Under the pieces are notes generated by a model. The model made no database searches, was not told where the DNA came from, and saw nothing but the letters and a program-made list of their open reading frames with translations. The position numbers and the translations under genes were made by a program. Below are positions 7,884 to 16,187 of a stretch of 64,000 bases of DNA, in pieces. The DNA is from Oscillospiraceae bacterium. Lineage in GTDB: Bacteria; Bacillota; Clostridia; Oscillospirales; Acutalibacteraceae. Each line of letters begins with the position of its first letter. Position 1 is the first letter of the stretch. The stretch is from NCBI GenBank assembly GCA_910574935.1, contig CAJTCU010000001.1, positions 357,491 through 421,490 of the forward strand, written 5' to 3'.

Positions 7884-8444
7884 TTATTCAGCACAAATGA
7901 GTTTCAGCGCGTCCTCTTCTTTCATTTTGCCTGCCAGATAACTGTCCCTGGCCTGCATCGCTCTGTCCAGCCACGCGTAATAGTCAGCATAGCTCAAATT
8001 TTTATTCGCTGGATTTGCTCCCATATTGTCCGTTCTCTCATACCGTTTGTACATCCTGCGCTTGGCCCGGTCGAACTCCTCAATGACCTTTTTGCTTTGG
8101 GCCTGCAGTTTATGTTTCAAGAATGGAGCCAATTCCTTGCAGGTCTTTCCGTCTTTCAGCACCCTGTCGCAATACAGGGTGCGCTTTTTTGTTTTGGGAA
8201 TGAAATAGCGGCCACAGCATTCGCACAGAGAAATAGTGGGGTTGAACTCGATAAAATGAACCAGCAAAAAGTAATAGTAATCTTTCAGAGAGCGAAACCT
8301 GTAGCGAGAGGTCCATCCCTCTCCAAACTCAAAAATCTGAGTAAAAGCCAGCATTTGTAAATAGCTATGTTTCTTTTTAATATCAGGCGGCAGCCCCTTC
8401 CTCATGTCGCTTAGGATCTCGTTCATCCTCATCTGGAGAATCAT
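7884..8444 (-). CDS. DUF6076-type zinc-finger-like protein
   Basis: A 186-residue protein with a central CECCGRYFIPKTKKRTLYC stretch followed by a KDGKTC cysteine, a probable zinc site typical of DUF6076 proteins, and a basic helical C-terminus. Its ATG overlaps the TGA of the upstream gene (ATGA), indicating translational coupling. Known DUF6076 proteins are generally longer, so this may be the C-terminal module with the upstream 135-residue gene supplying the rest. No signal peptide or membrane segment is visible. Function unknown. Confidence 0.6.
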   Translation of the reverse strand: MILQMRMNEILSDMRKGLPPDIKKKHSYLQMLAFTQIFEFGEGWTSRYRFRSLKDYYYFLLVHFIEFNPTISLCECCGRYFIPKTKKRTLYCDRVLKDGKTCKELAPFLKHKLQAQSKKVIEEFDRAKRRMYKRYERTDNMGANPANKNLSYADYYAWLDRAMQARDSYLAGKMKEEDALKLICAE

Positions 8445-8848
8445 CGCCTCACTACAAACAGCAAAATCCTATCAGCCGCCCGATAGATGTACAAGCCGGT
8501 TCCGTTATCCTCCGGCACTTGATCTTCCAGAGAGGTTCGGGTCAGAGTACCGTGCAGGGGATGCTCAGACTCCAGTGAAGTTACTAAATCATTTGCGGTG
8601 TCCACCAAAAACTGGAACTCCTCTACATCAACTTCTTCCATGCACCTTTCTGCAGATAAATTGGATGCAGAGTAGGCAAGAAGATCAACGATTGCCGCAT
8701 ATGGGCCGAATTCCAGTTCAGAAAAAGTGATAATCTCCTGTTCAACAGTAGTGCTTTCCAAGCAGATTTTTCCGTTTATAGTGGCAAGTTCTCTTTCAAT
8801 TTTTCCGTCCGGGAGAACTTCTACATACAGTGCACAGTCCTTTTTCAT
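8441..8848 (-). CDS. hypothetical protein coupled to the DUF6076-type gene
   Basis: A 135-residue acidic protein from the ATG at 8848, chosen because a GAGGAGATACCC ribosome site precedes it. It is rich in Glu, Asp and Val, with no membrane segment or recognised motif. Its stop overlaps the next start by four bases (ATGA), so the two products are likely partners or two halves of what is one protein elsewhere. It is the first gene of a leftward cassette ending in the truncated DUF2971 gene. Confidence 0.5.
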   Translation of the reverse strand: MKKDCALYVEVLPDGKIERELATINGKICLESTTVEQEIITFSELEFGPYAAIVDLLAYSASNLSAERCMEEVDVEEFQFLVDTANDLVTSLESEHPLHGTLTRTSLEDQVPEDNGTGLYIYRAADRILLFVVRR

Positions 8849-9039
8849 GGGTATCTCCTCTGTCTGAAAGTGAACTTTGCCATTTAAGCAAAAGATCACT
8901 TGTGGATTTCAAAGTGAAATCTTTTCTTGTATTATAGCATAAGAGCAGGAAAACGGAAAGTCCTTTTGAAATATGGCGATTGGTAACATGAATACTGCTC
9001 CCACTTTTCACAGAGCGGCAAACTGAAAGGAGGGTTTCA

Positions 9040-10005
9040 ATGACTCAAAATCAAACCAAACTTCGCCTGATCCGAATGTCCGAAGTGGAAACCCAGGAGG
9101 TACACTGGCTCTGGCATCCCTACATACCAGAGGGCAAGCTGACCATCATCCAAGGCAACCCCGGCGAGGGAAAGACCACACTTGCACTATGGATCGCCGC
9201 CATGTGCAGTCAAGGGTTAGCGCTACCTGACATGGACCCGACCTCACCCATTAACATTCTCTATCAGACCGCTGAGGACGGCCTGGGTGACACAATCAAG
9301 CCCCGACTCATGACCGCCGGTACTGACCTCAACCGCATCATCTGCATCGACGAAACTGAGCACTCCCTTTCCCTGCTGGATGAGCGCATTGAGAAAGCGG
9401 TCAAAGAAACCAATGCCAAGCTGATGATCCTCGACCCGCTCCAAGGCTACCTGGGCCGGAACGTGGATATGAATCGCGCCAACGAGATTCGGGATGTGCT
9501 CAAGCGTCTCACCACCATTGCCGAGCAGAATGGCTGCGCAATCGTTTTGATTGGCCACCTCAACAAAGCTGTGGGCTCCAACAGTGCCTACCGTGGCCTG
9601 GGATCTATGGACTTCCGCGCCGCTGCCCGGAGCGTTCTGCTGGTAGGCAGAATGAGAAAAGACCCAGGCATTCGTGTTATCGTCCACGATAAATCCTCTC
9701 TCGCTCCGGAGGGGAAGTCAATTGCGTTCTCTATCGAGGATGGCGCTCTGCATTGGGTTGAGGGTTATGACATAATTACCGCAGAAGATTTGTTGAACGG
9801 CGGGCCAGCAAATTCCAAGGTCGAGCAGACCGAAAAATTAGTAAGGGAGCAACTGGCAAAGGGGCCTACACCAGTTAAGGAAATTCAAAAACTCGTCAAG
9901 CAGGCGGGGATTTCATCAAGAACACTGGACATCGCAAAGAAAAATATGCGCGATGTGGTTTCAAGGAAGGAGGGTGGACATTGGAAATGGGTGTTGATAA
10001 GTTGA
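9040..10005 (+). CDS. RepA-like AAA (RecA-fold) replicative helicase/ATPase
   Basis: A 321-residue RecA-fold ATPase. Walker A is GNPGEGKTT at residues 39-47, a Walker B-like LMILDPLQGYLG follows near 128-139, and IVLIGHLNK near 168-176 is the sensor region seen in RepA helicases of mobile elements. A C-terminal winged-helix-like tail starts near residue 270. It probably unwinds the element's DNA for replication after transfer. GGAGGGTTTCA precedes the ATG. It is divergent from the DUF6076 cassette, 190 bases away. Confidence 0.8.
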   Translation: MTQNQTKLRLIRMSEVETQEVHWLWHPYIPEGKLTIIQGNPGEGKTTLALWIAAMCSQGLALPDMDPTSPINILYQTAEDGLGDTIKPRLMTAGTDLNRIICIDETEHSLSLLDERIEKAVKETNAKLMILDPLQGYLGRNVDMNRANEIRDVLKRLTTIAEQNGCAIVLIGHLNKAVGSNSAYRGLGSMDFRAAARSVLLVGRMRKDPGIRVIVHDKSSLAPEGKSIAFSIEDGALHWVEGYDIITAEDLLNGGPANSKVEQTEKLVREQLAKGPTPVKEIQKLVKQAGISSRTLDIAKKNMRDVVSRKEGGHWKWVLIS

Positions 10006-10474
10006 AGGGCGTAAGAGCGCAAAGGCACTTAAGGTGTGTTCTTCTATTTTGTGTCCTTGATATTATGGTTGCATATATCTTGTGTGCGGCAAGAACACAG
10101 ATAAACAAGGTTTGCGTCCTTGCGTTCTTCCATGCCTCGGGTCAGCCAAGTGACAGCCACCCGCTGTTTCGCCCGTGTCGGCCCCGTGGGGCGCATTTAT
10201 GGGCCAGGTGGGGTAGGAACCGCAGCCCGCCAGTACAGGCCCGTGTGGGGCCGCACAGGGGCGATTCTGAGAGCGCAAAGGGTTGACGCGCAGATATTTT
10301 TCTTTTCTGCAAATGCCCTAAACTTGAAAATCCGCAACCGATTGTGTCCTACAAAAAACCTCCCCTTTGGGGAGGGCAAGCAGAGCGCTCGTCCGACGTT
10401 GTCGGACGGCACATAAGCGGGCAGTAGCCCGCACCCACTTCGGTGAAAGACCGCTATACGATTGGAGGAATCAC
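10006..10474. other. intergenic region holding the second element's oriT
   Basis: A 470-base stretch without a convincing gene. It is GC-rich in the middle, and its right end carries adjacent hairpins described separately as the probable oriT. Several short reading frames cross it, but none has a ribosome site or protein-like composition. Confidence 0.4.
10390..10432 (+). other. oriT: candidate oriT of the MOBP module
   Basis: A perfect 8-bp inverted repeat with a 3-base loop (10390-10397 with 10401-10408) is followed by GCACATAAG and a second 6-bp hairpin (10417-10422 with 10427-10432). A single inverted repeat followed by a short nick region just upstream of mobC is the usual plan for MOBP/MOBQ-like origins such as R1162/RSF1010. 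The location, 43 bases before mobC, fits. The exact nick site is not assigned. Confidence 0.55.
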
Positions 10475-10795
10475 ATGAGTAATAAAAAGGACAGGGCTTT
10501 TACAGTCCGATTCACGGAAGAACAATTCCAGCACATTTTGGAGCAGGCAGAATTGGCTATGATGTCACCCAGCAACTACCTCCGCGCAGCGGCGATGCGC
10601 GGCAAGGTAAACGTCATTCTTGACGGTAAGTTGGTGGCGCGAGAGTTGAAAGCCATCGGCAATAACCTCAACCAGCTGACGGTGCTGGCGAACGTGGGCC
10701 ACATCAATACGGTGCATTTGGAGCAGGCACATGAGGATTTGAGCAAGCTCTACGATACATTTTTCGCACTGACCGACAAGGAGGCGCGCCAATAG
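10475..10795 (+). CDS. mobC: MobC-family relaxosome accessory protein
   Basis: A 106-residue protein beginning MSNKKDRAFTVRFTEEQF, a ribbon-helix-helix start. The bacterial mobilization (MobC) signature follows: ARELKAIGNNLNQLTVLANVG at about 56-76. It should bind oriT and help the relaxase open the strand. The ATG at 10475 is preceded by TTGGAGGAATCAC. The TAG stop overlaps the probable start of the relaxase gene. The frame upstream of 10475 is open, but it would run through the oriT hairpins and has no ribosome site. Confidence 0.85.
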   Translation: MSNKKDRAFTVRFTEEQFQHILEQAELAMMSPSNYLRAAAMRGKVNVILDGKLVARELKAIGNNLNQLTVLANVGHINTVHLEQAHEDLSKLYDTFFALTDKEARQ

Positions 10796-12144
10796 CTACC
10801 GTCAATTTTATCCGATACCAAAAGCAATCTACCACAGCGCTAAGCAAGGTTGCAGCCTATATTTCTCAAGAGCAGAAGACCCAAGACGATTTTTCCGGTC
10901 AGAAATTCGTCAGCGGAACCAACTGCTCTCCGCAGTTCGCGGCGCAAGAGTTCAGAGCAACCCGCGCGGCCTGCCACAAAGATAGTCCTGTGTGGTTCTA
11001 TCATTATACGCAATCATTCTCGCCGGACGAGTCTATTACCGGGGAACAGGCTCACAAATTGGCGATGGAGTTTGCGGAAAAGTCTTGGCCTGACAGCCAG
11101 ATTCTGGTGGCAACCCACATTGATAGGGAGCACATTCACTCGCATTTTCTGGTCAATGCAGTGTGCTACGAGAGCGGCTATATGCTCCGCCAGGGGCCGA
11201 CTACGCTCACAAAGTTACGAAAGCTCTCCGATGAAATCTGCTTGGCTCATGGGTTCTCGGTGCTATCTCCTGATCTTCCCAAGCACAGTAAGCAGCTTAG
11301 TGCCCGCGAGTACCGTTCCATGGAGAAGAACCAGAGCTGGAAGATGCAGCTGGTGATTGCCATCGAGGACGCCATGGCGCTGGCGCGATCCAAGAATCAT
11401 TTCATCAAGCTGTTAAGGGAAAAGGGCTATCAGGTCAAGTGGACAGACGAGCGAAAGAGCATCACGTATACCACACCTAGCGGTATGAAGTGCCGTGATG
11501 TTAAGTTATATGAATCAAAATTTCTGAAGGAGATGATGGAGAATGAGTTCGAACTTCGAGCGAAAATCCTTGGGGGAATTGAAAGACCAGGCTCGCAGGC
11601 TGGCGCAGGCGGCATCAGAGATGGAGCCTTGCCTGACAGTAACAGAGAAAAGCTGGAAGGCTTTGATTGGCCTGCAAGATACGCTAGTTCAGTTGCTAGT
11701 GGAGGTGCAAACAGCGGAAGCGCGGCTGGCAACCAAAGAGGAACTGGTGGAGTACCTCGACCAGCGAGTGCAGGAGTTGGAGAATTGCACTCTGAAAATG
11801 CAGTCCTCAGCGCAGAGGTTCCAGCGGGAGATGGAACGGTCTGCCTCAGAGATAGCGAAGAACTTGTCGTTACAGGCTGGGAGAATGAGCGAAGATTTTT
11901 CGAGGAATCTCTACTTGGAGCAGGAGAGAATGAGGAAACACACGGACAGACTGTTCTGGACAGCGCTGATTCCATCGGTGGCGCTGGTGATTTTGGAACT
12001 GATCTCGCATATCTTTCCGCTGATATTGCCGGGATAATTGATGACCGTCGTCCGCAGGACAGCGCGACCTTGAAGAAACAGAAGAATAAAAAGCGCGCGC
12101 TGGGTCAGAAACCTGACGAGCGTGACTTTGAACAGAAGATGTAA
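10792..12144 (+). CDS. mobA: MOBP-type relaxase (VirD2-like), probable ATA start
   Basis: Conserved sequence begins ATVNFIRYQKQS immediately after an ATA at 10792, seven bases downstream of an AAGGAGG ribosome site. No ATG, GTG or TTG lies in frame until the GTG at 10990, which would delete the catalytic N-terminus. With the ATA start the product is 450 residues. Tyr23 is a likely nucleophile, and the three-histidine motif HIDREHIHSH lies near 109-118. The C-terminal 170 residues are low-complexity (Gly, Ala, Ser rich), as expected where a second gene is encoded in another frame. The enzyme should nick the adjacent oriT. Whether initiation at ATA is efficient is uncertain. Confidence 0.8.
   Translation: MATVNFIRYQKQSTTALSKVAAYISQEQKTQDDFSGQKFVSGTNCSPQFAAQEFRATRAACHKDSPVWFYHYTQSFSPDESITGEQAHKLAMEFAEKSWPDSQILVATHIDREHIHSHFLVNAVCYESGYMLRQGPTTLTKLRKLSDEICLAHGFSVLSPDLPKHSKQLSAREYRSMEKNQSWKMQLVIAIEDAMALARSKNHFIKLLREKGYQVKWTDERKSITYTTPSGMKCRDVKLYESKFLKEMMENEFELRAKILGGIERPGSQAGAGGIRDGALPDSNREKLEGFDWPARYASSVASGGANSGSAAGNQRGTGGVPRPASAGVGELHSENAVLSAEVPAGDGTVCLRDSEELVVTGWENERRFFEESLLGAGENEETHGQTVLDSADSIGGAGDFGTDLAYLSADIAGIIDDRRPQDSATLKKQKNKKRALGQKPDERDFEQKM
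11543..12037 (+). CDS. MobB-like membrane protein nested inside the relaxase gene
   Basis: A 164-residue protein read in the +1 frame, wholly within the relaxase gene. It has an ATG with an AAGGAG site about 11 bases upstream. Residues 1-130 form a long amphipathic coiled coil, and residues 137-160 form a hydrophobic membrane segment (LFWTALIPSVALVILELISH). This mirrors RSF1010, where the membrane protein MobB is encoded in a different frame inside mobA and assists relaxase function. In this region the nested frame looks more protein-like than the relaxase frame. Sequence homology to RSF1010 MobB is not claimed; the analogy is one of position and architecture. Confidence 0.7.
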   Translation: MSSNFERKSLGELKDQARRLAQAASEMEPCLTVTEKSWKALIGLQDTLVQLLVEVQTAEARLATKEELVEYLDQRVQELENCTLKMQSSAQRFQREMERSASEIAKNLSLQAGRMSEDFSRNLYLEQERMRKHTDRLFWTALIPSVALVILELISHIFPLILPG

Positions 12145-12156
12145 GGGGGAATTTAT

Positions 12157-13317
12157 TTGGCAAGTATCAAGCAGTTAGATGAACGTAAATTCAAGATTAC
12201 TGTCAGCAATGGCTACCGTCCGGATGGCAGGAAAATTTCAAAGGCTAAGACGATTACTGTGCCGGAAAGGGTGGGCAAACGCGGTATCCGGCAGTACGTT
12301 TCTCATGCCGCTGAGGAAATGGAGCGTACCATTAAGCAGGGCTTCTGTGAGGATGGGGAGATGACCTTTGAGGAATACTCCTTGCGCTGGCTGGACAGGC
12401 AGGTAAAGTATGCAGCGGGTACTATCGCCAGCTACCGGCGAATGTTGAAAGTAACCTACCCTTTCATCGGAGCCATCAAGCTGAATAAGTTGCGGCCCAT
12501 TGCTCTGGAGAATATGCTGGTGGAGCTTCGCAAGCGCAGTAATCACGGCAAGCCTGTGCAGGAGGCCACAGTGCAGAAATATTTGACGGTGGTATCAGCG
12601 GTGCTCAGTGATGCCAAGCGGAACGAAATCATCCAGAAGAACCCGGCACGGATGATTGACTTGCCCGGCACTGAAAAGCGCGAGCAGTTTATTCCCAGCG
12701 AGGAAGATGCAAACCGTTTCCTCAATGCTCTCCTTGACGAGCCGCAGGAGTACAAAATTTTCTATGTGCTGGCACTCTACACCGGGTGCCGCCGGGGTGA
12801 ACTCTGCGCTCTGAGGTGGCACGACTTTATCATGACCGACAAATACCGTTGCGTACTTACGGTCAGCCGTTCCAGGAGTAATGTGCCTGGTTTGGGTGTG
12901 CAGGAGGGGCCGACCAAGAACGGCCGCAGCCGTACTATTGTTATCGAGGAAGATATCATGTCGTTGCTACAAGGATACTGCTGTTACAAGACGGCCCAGG
13001 CAGAAAAGATTGGGCGCGAGGTTAGCCCATATCTGTTCGCTGACGAGTACGGTAACTTTATCCACCCGGACACATTCACAAAGCATCTGCGGAAGATTTT
13101 TAGGGAGAACGATTTTCCTGAATCTTTCCATCTACACACCCTGCGCCATTATGTGATCTCATCTTTACTGCATCATGGCGTGGACAAGCAGACGGTTGCT
13201 GAACTGGCAGGCCATGCCGATACTTCTTTCTTGGAGCGTACCTACTGTCACCCGCAGATGGAGTTGAAGAAACAGGCCGCAAGCGTCATGACAGATGTGC
13301 TCCTGCACAGTGCATAA
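12157..13317 (+). CDS. int: tyrosine-type site-specific integrase
   Basis: A 386-residue tyrosine recombinase starting at TTG, with an AAGGGGGA ribosome site. An N-terminal arm-binding domain and a SAM-like core-binding domain (about 75-175) precede the catalytic domain. Catalytic residues visible are Arg in TGCRRGELCALRW, His-x-x-Arg in HTLRH, His in LAGHAD and Tyr in ERTYCH. Tn916-like and IME integrases share this plan. It lies 12 bases after the relaxase stop. It may act at the tRNA-Arg attachment region 2.5 kb downstream, although a second, broken integrase lies closer. Confidence 0.9.
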   Translation: MASIKQLDERKFKITVSNGYRPDGRKISKAKTITVPERVGKRGIRQYVSHAAEEMERTIKQGFCEDGEMTFEEYSLRWLDRQVKYAAGTIASYRRMLKVTYPFIGAIKLNKLRPIALENMLVELRKRSNHGKPVQEATVQKYLTVVSAVLSDAKRNEIIQKNPARMIDLPGTEKREQFIPSEEDANRFLNALLDEPQEYKIFYVLALYTGCRRGELCALRWHDFIMTDKYRCVLTVSRSRSNVPGLGVQEGPTKNGRSRTIVIEEDIMSLLQGYCCYKTAQAEKIGREVSPYLFADEYGNFIHPDTFTKHLRKIFRENDFPESFHLHTLRHYVISSLLHHGVDKQTVAELAGHADTSFLERTYCHPQMELKKQAASVMTDVLLHSA

Positions 13318-13466
13318 CAGCAGGGTGATGGACATACAGACCATCATAGCAAGAGCATTTTGTTGGGTAGGTAGAAAGTGAAAACGCCCATGGACTTCCG
13401 ACAGACGGTGTGGTATTGTGAGGTTGCCTCAACAGGGCAAATCACAACAGGAAAGAGGTTATTATA

Positions 13467-14648
13467 GTGGCGAGCATCCGTAAACGAGGGAACAGCTACT
13501 TGCTGGTCGTATCCATGGGCTATGATTTCTATGGCAAACGCCGCAAGCCCCAGCAGAAAACCGTACATCCGCCCGATGGTCTAACGCCGAAGGCCAAGGA
13601 AAAGTGGCTCGAAGAAGAAGCCGCACTCTTCGAGCGACAGTGCCGTAATGAGCCATTCAAGGCGGTGGATAAAACCATCACTCTCGCAGCTTATACCGAG
13701 ATGTGGCTGCGGGAAATTGCTCCAAATAAGCTGGCAAAATCCACCTTGGCCCGCGACAAGCAAGATATTGACCGCTTCATGCCGCGCCTGGGCGGCTACA
13801 AGCTGACCGACCTCAAGCCCGAACATTTCCGAAACCTTTACGCTGAACTTCGTAAGCAAAAGAATTCTGTGACCAGAAAGCCGCTCTCCGAATGCACCAT
13901 TGAAGGTGTCCACGCTTGCTTGTGTGGTATCCTCTCTGATGCGATGGAGGGCGGCTTTTTGTCGCATAACCCTGCTTGGCGCACCTACAAGTACGCTGGC
14001 AAAAAGAAGAAAAAGCAGAATGTGGCCGACGAGGAAACTACGCAGAAACTCATTGCCGCGCTGGAGGAAGAAAGCATCAAATACGAAACTTACTTCAAAC
14101 TAATCATTGCCACTGGTATGCGCCGAGGCGAGTGCTGTGGGCTGAAGTGGTGCGATGTAAACTTCAAGGAGAAGTCCATCCACATCTGCCGGAACGTGGT
14201 TAAAGTTACAGGCGAGGATATTATCGTCAAGGAACCGAAGACTGCTTCGGGTGACCGTTACGTTTATTTCTCGGCTGAGATGGCGAGTCTTCTCAAAGAG
14301 TACCGCAAGTTCTGTGAGCAGGAAACGGAAACCTATGATGAGCGAAAACTGTCTGCTGATGACTATATTTTCCGCAGGCATGGCATGGAACTGCCTATGA
14401 CCCCCAGCAGTTTTACTTGGCGGTTCAAGCTGATTCTCAAAGAAACATGGCCTACCATCCAACCTTAATGTCCACAGCCTCAGACACACTGCGGCGAGCC
14501 TTATGATTGCAGGCGGGGCCGATGTAGCTACGGTGTCTGGTTACTCGGACACTCTCAGGTGTCCACTACGCTGGACATCTACACCCACGCCTTCGATGAC
14601 AAGAAGAAAGCAGCCAGCGCAGTTTTGCAGGAGAGCCTGGACATCTGA
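13467..14648 (+). pseudogene. second tyrosine integrase, two compensating frameshifts
   Basis: A GTG start at 13467 after a GGAAAGAGG site gives 333 residues of integrase, including the first catalytic Arg (TGMRRGECCGLKW), then an early TAA at 14466. The catalytic NVHSLRHTAASLMIAGGADV block continues in the next frame from 14461, and the terminal VSTTLDIYTHAFDDKKK block returns to the original frame, ending at 14648. An extra base near 14435-14445 and a missing base near 14541 explain this. The uninterrupted protein would be about 393 residues. The His-Arg motif is out of frame, so the product should be inactive, unless these are assembly errors. Confidence 0.8.
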
Positions 14649-14684
14649 CAGAAGAAAAAGAGTTCAAGTCCTCGTAAAGAGGGC

Positions 14685-15110
14685 TTACTCTTTCTCTGTG
14701 TTGGCATCCAGTAGTCGCTGGATGCCTTCGTCAGTGTACGAGAGCAGCTTGACATATTGATGGGCAATATTTTCGCGGCACTCTGCATAAGTACCAGTAG
14801 AGATAGCCTTTTCTTTCTCTGCCTTCAAGTCAAGATACTCCTGCAACGCCGATTCATCCTGATAAAAAATCACGTTGAACTTGCCCTGATTCAGCGACAG
14901 GGGAAAGAGGTCGGTTAAAAGTGCCTCATCCTCCGCATAGTAACGAACGCCATACTTTTTGCACAGCCTATCGAACTCCGGCAGAAAGCTGTTGCGCTCC
15001 TCTTCGGTATCGCAAGGATGTGACAACGCAATCCTCTTCACCCCAGCCCGAACCATCTCGCAAAAGCAATCGGCAGCGCCTAAGCGGTAGGATAATTTAT
15101 CGATTTTCAT
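14685..15110 (-). CDS. hypothetical protein of the accessory region
   Basis: A 141-residue protein from the ATG at 15110, starting MKIDKLSYRLGAADCFCEMV, with GVKRIALSHP near residues 24-33. It is probably soluble, alpha/beta, with an acidic C-terminus. Its start lies 5 bases past the stop of the P-loop gene, so the two are co-transcribed. The family is not named here. It is likely cargo of the tRNA-Arg-associated element. Confidence 0.55.
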   Translation of the reverse strand: MKIDKLSYRLGAADCFCEMVRAGVKRIALSHPCDTEEERNSFLPEFDRLCKKYGVRYYAEDEALLTDLFPLSLNQGKFNVIFYQDESALQEYLDLKAEKEKAISTGTYAECRENIAHQYVKLLSYTDEGIQRLLDANTEKE

Positions 15111-15114
15111 GAAA

Positions 15115-15744
15115 TCAACTCTTATTAGCAATCATGATATCTTCAATAATCTTATCAAAAACACGCTCTCGATCTGACGATGTATCGTAAATTGTGAATC
15201 TATATTTTGCCAGATAATCCATCATAACCCGGTTAAATGGAATAGCGTCTCGTGTAACATAATCTGTCAATTCGTCCTCACTCAAATTATATGTCCAGTC
15301 GTCTTCTGTATCGTACTTTTTGAAGTCGCTTACATACTCATCAACCGTCTTTTGGCCCTGCACTAATCCGATCAAAATAAAGCGGTCTTTCAATTCATTC
15401 ACCCCATATTCTTTCAGGATAGAGGTGATTTTTTCAAAATCAAAGTACCAGCCTTCCAGCACAAAAGCGTTGTCTTTTACATTGTGTGCACGGAGATTTA
15501 ACTCTCCCGCAAATCCTGTATCAGACGAAAACAGGCCCAGGAAGTGGCCGATAAATGGAGCAATGTTTTCTGTTGTTTTATCCCTGTTCCAGTTCAGACG
15601 AATGTCCAACTGTGGGTATGCCGCATGAAATGTAGCGACAAGTTTATCCAGGCTGATGACAAAGTAGCCTAACTCTTTGTGGAGCCTTTTTGCCAAGGTC
15701 GTCTTTCCGGCTCTTGAGGGGCCGACGATAATAATGTTTTTCAT
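15115..15744 (-). CDS. P-loop ATP-binding protein (kinase/ATPase-like)
   Basis: A 209-residue protein with an N-terminal P-loop GPSRAGKT at residues 8-15 and the kinase-like organisation of shikimate/adenylate kinase folds. The start at 15744 has a GAGGTGTTT site, and homology begins there; upstream codons run into the tRNA gene. It may phosphorylate a small substrate or act as a toxin-like NTPase; no substrate motif is seen. Its downstream neighbour follows almost without a gap. Confidence 0.6.
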   Translation of the reverse strand: MKNIIIVGPSRAGKTTLAKRLHKELGYFVISLDKLVATFHAAYPQLDIRLNWNRDKTTENIAPFIGHFLGLFSSDTGFAGELNLRAHNVKDNAFVLEGWYFDFEKITSILKEYGVNELKDRFILIGLVQGQKTVDEYVSDFKKYDTEDDWTYNLSEDELTDYVTRDAIPFNRVMMDYLAKYRFTIYDTSSDRERVFDKIIEDIMIANKS

Positions 15745-15824
15745 AATAAACACCTCATACGCGGGCAAAAAAGTTCGCGCACCCACAAAATCAGGTGCGC
15801 GAATTGGATGCAGCGTCACGCTGC

Positions 15825-15901
15825 TGGCGCGCTTGACTGGATTCGAACCAGCGGCCCTCAGAGTCGGAGTCTGATACTCTATCCAACTGAGCTACAAGCG
15901 C
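15825..15901 (-). tRNA. tRNA-Arg(CCG)
   Basis: The reverse strand folds as a complete tRNA. The acceptor GCGCTTG pairs with CAAGCGC, the D-arm contains AGCTCAGTTGGATAGAG, the anticodon loop is CTCCGAC with anticodon CCG, the T-arm contains GGTTCGAATCC, and the CCA end is encoded. It reads CGG arginine codons. Its 5' half with six upstream bases is repeated at 16055-16099, showing that it has been an integration target. Confidence 0.92.
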
Positions 15902-15927
15902 ATATTTATGAGAACCGCGAAACCCGC

Positions 15928-15968
15928 GGTAGTCAACCTTGTAAAAATAGTGGTCAAACAGTAGTCAA
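15928..15968 (+). other. three 9-base direct repeats, possible integrase arm-type sites
   Basis: GTAGTCAAC (15928), GTGGTCAAA (15949) and GTAGTCAAC (15960) lie in the same orientation just outside the tRNA gene. Short directly repeated sites flanking an attachment core are typical arm-binding sites of tyrosine integrases. Their position between the two tRNA copies suggests that a remnant of an element end lies there. Confidence 0.5.
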
Positions 15969-16054
15969 CGGCGAAATTTTTTCTCTCTCAAGACCCCGCC
16001 AGCCCTAGAAAACACTGGGTTTTCCGGATTATCTCAACTGAACCGGCCTGAACC

Positions 16055-16099
16055 GTCGGAGTCTAATACTCTATCCAACTGAGCTACAAGCGCATATTT
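16055..16099 (-). repeat. 45-bp duplicate of the tRNA-Arg 5' half (att remnant)
   Basis: 44 of 45 bases equal 15863-15907, which spans the tRNA-Arg from just upstream of its 5' end to the anticodon loop. Beyond GTCGGAGTC the sequence diverges and no T-arm follows, so this is a partial gene. The layout is that of an attachment-site duplication with crossover in the anticodon region. An element between or beside the copies has been lost or reduced. Confidence 0.75.
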
Positions 16100-16187
16100 C
16101 GTCTTTACAAAACGAAAAGACATTTTACCAACGAAACCTAGTATATCACAGCCAAAAGAAAACCTGTGTCGAATTGTGTCGAATCCT

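Noticed and set aside
10120..10416. A possible gene in the gap before mobC
   Set aside because: It overlaps the oriT-like hairpins, has no ribosome site, and has low protein-like character.
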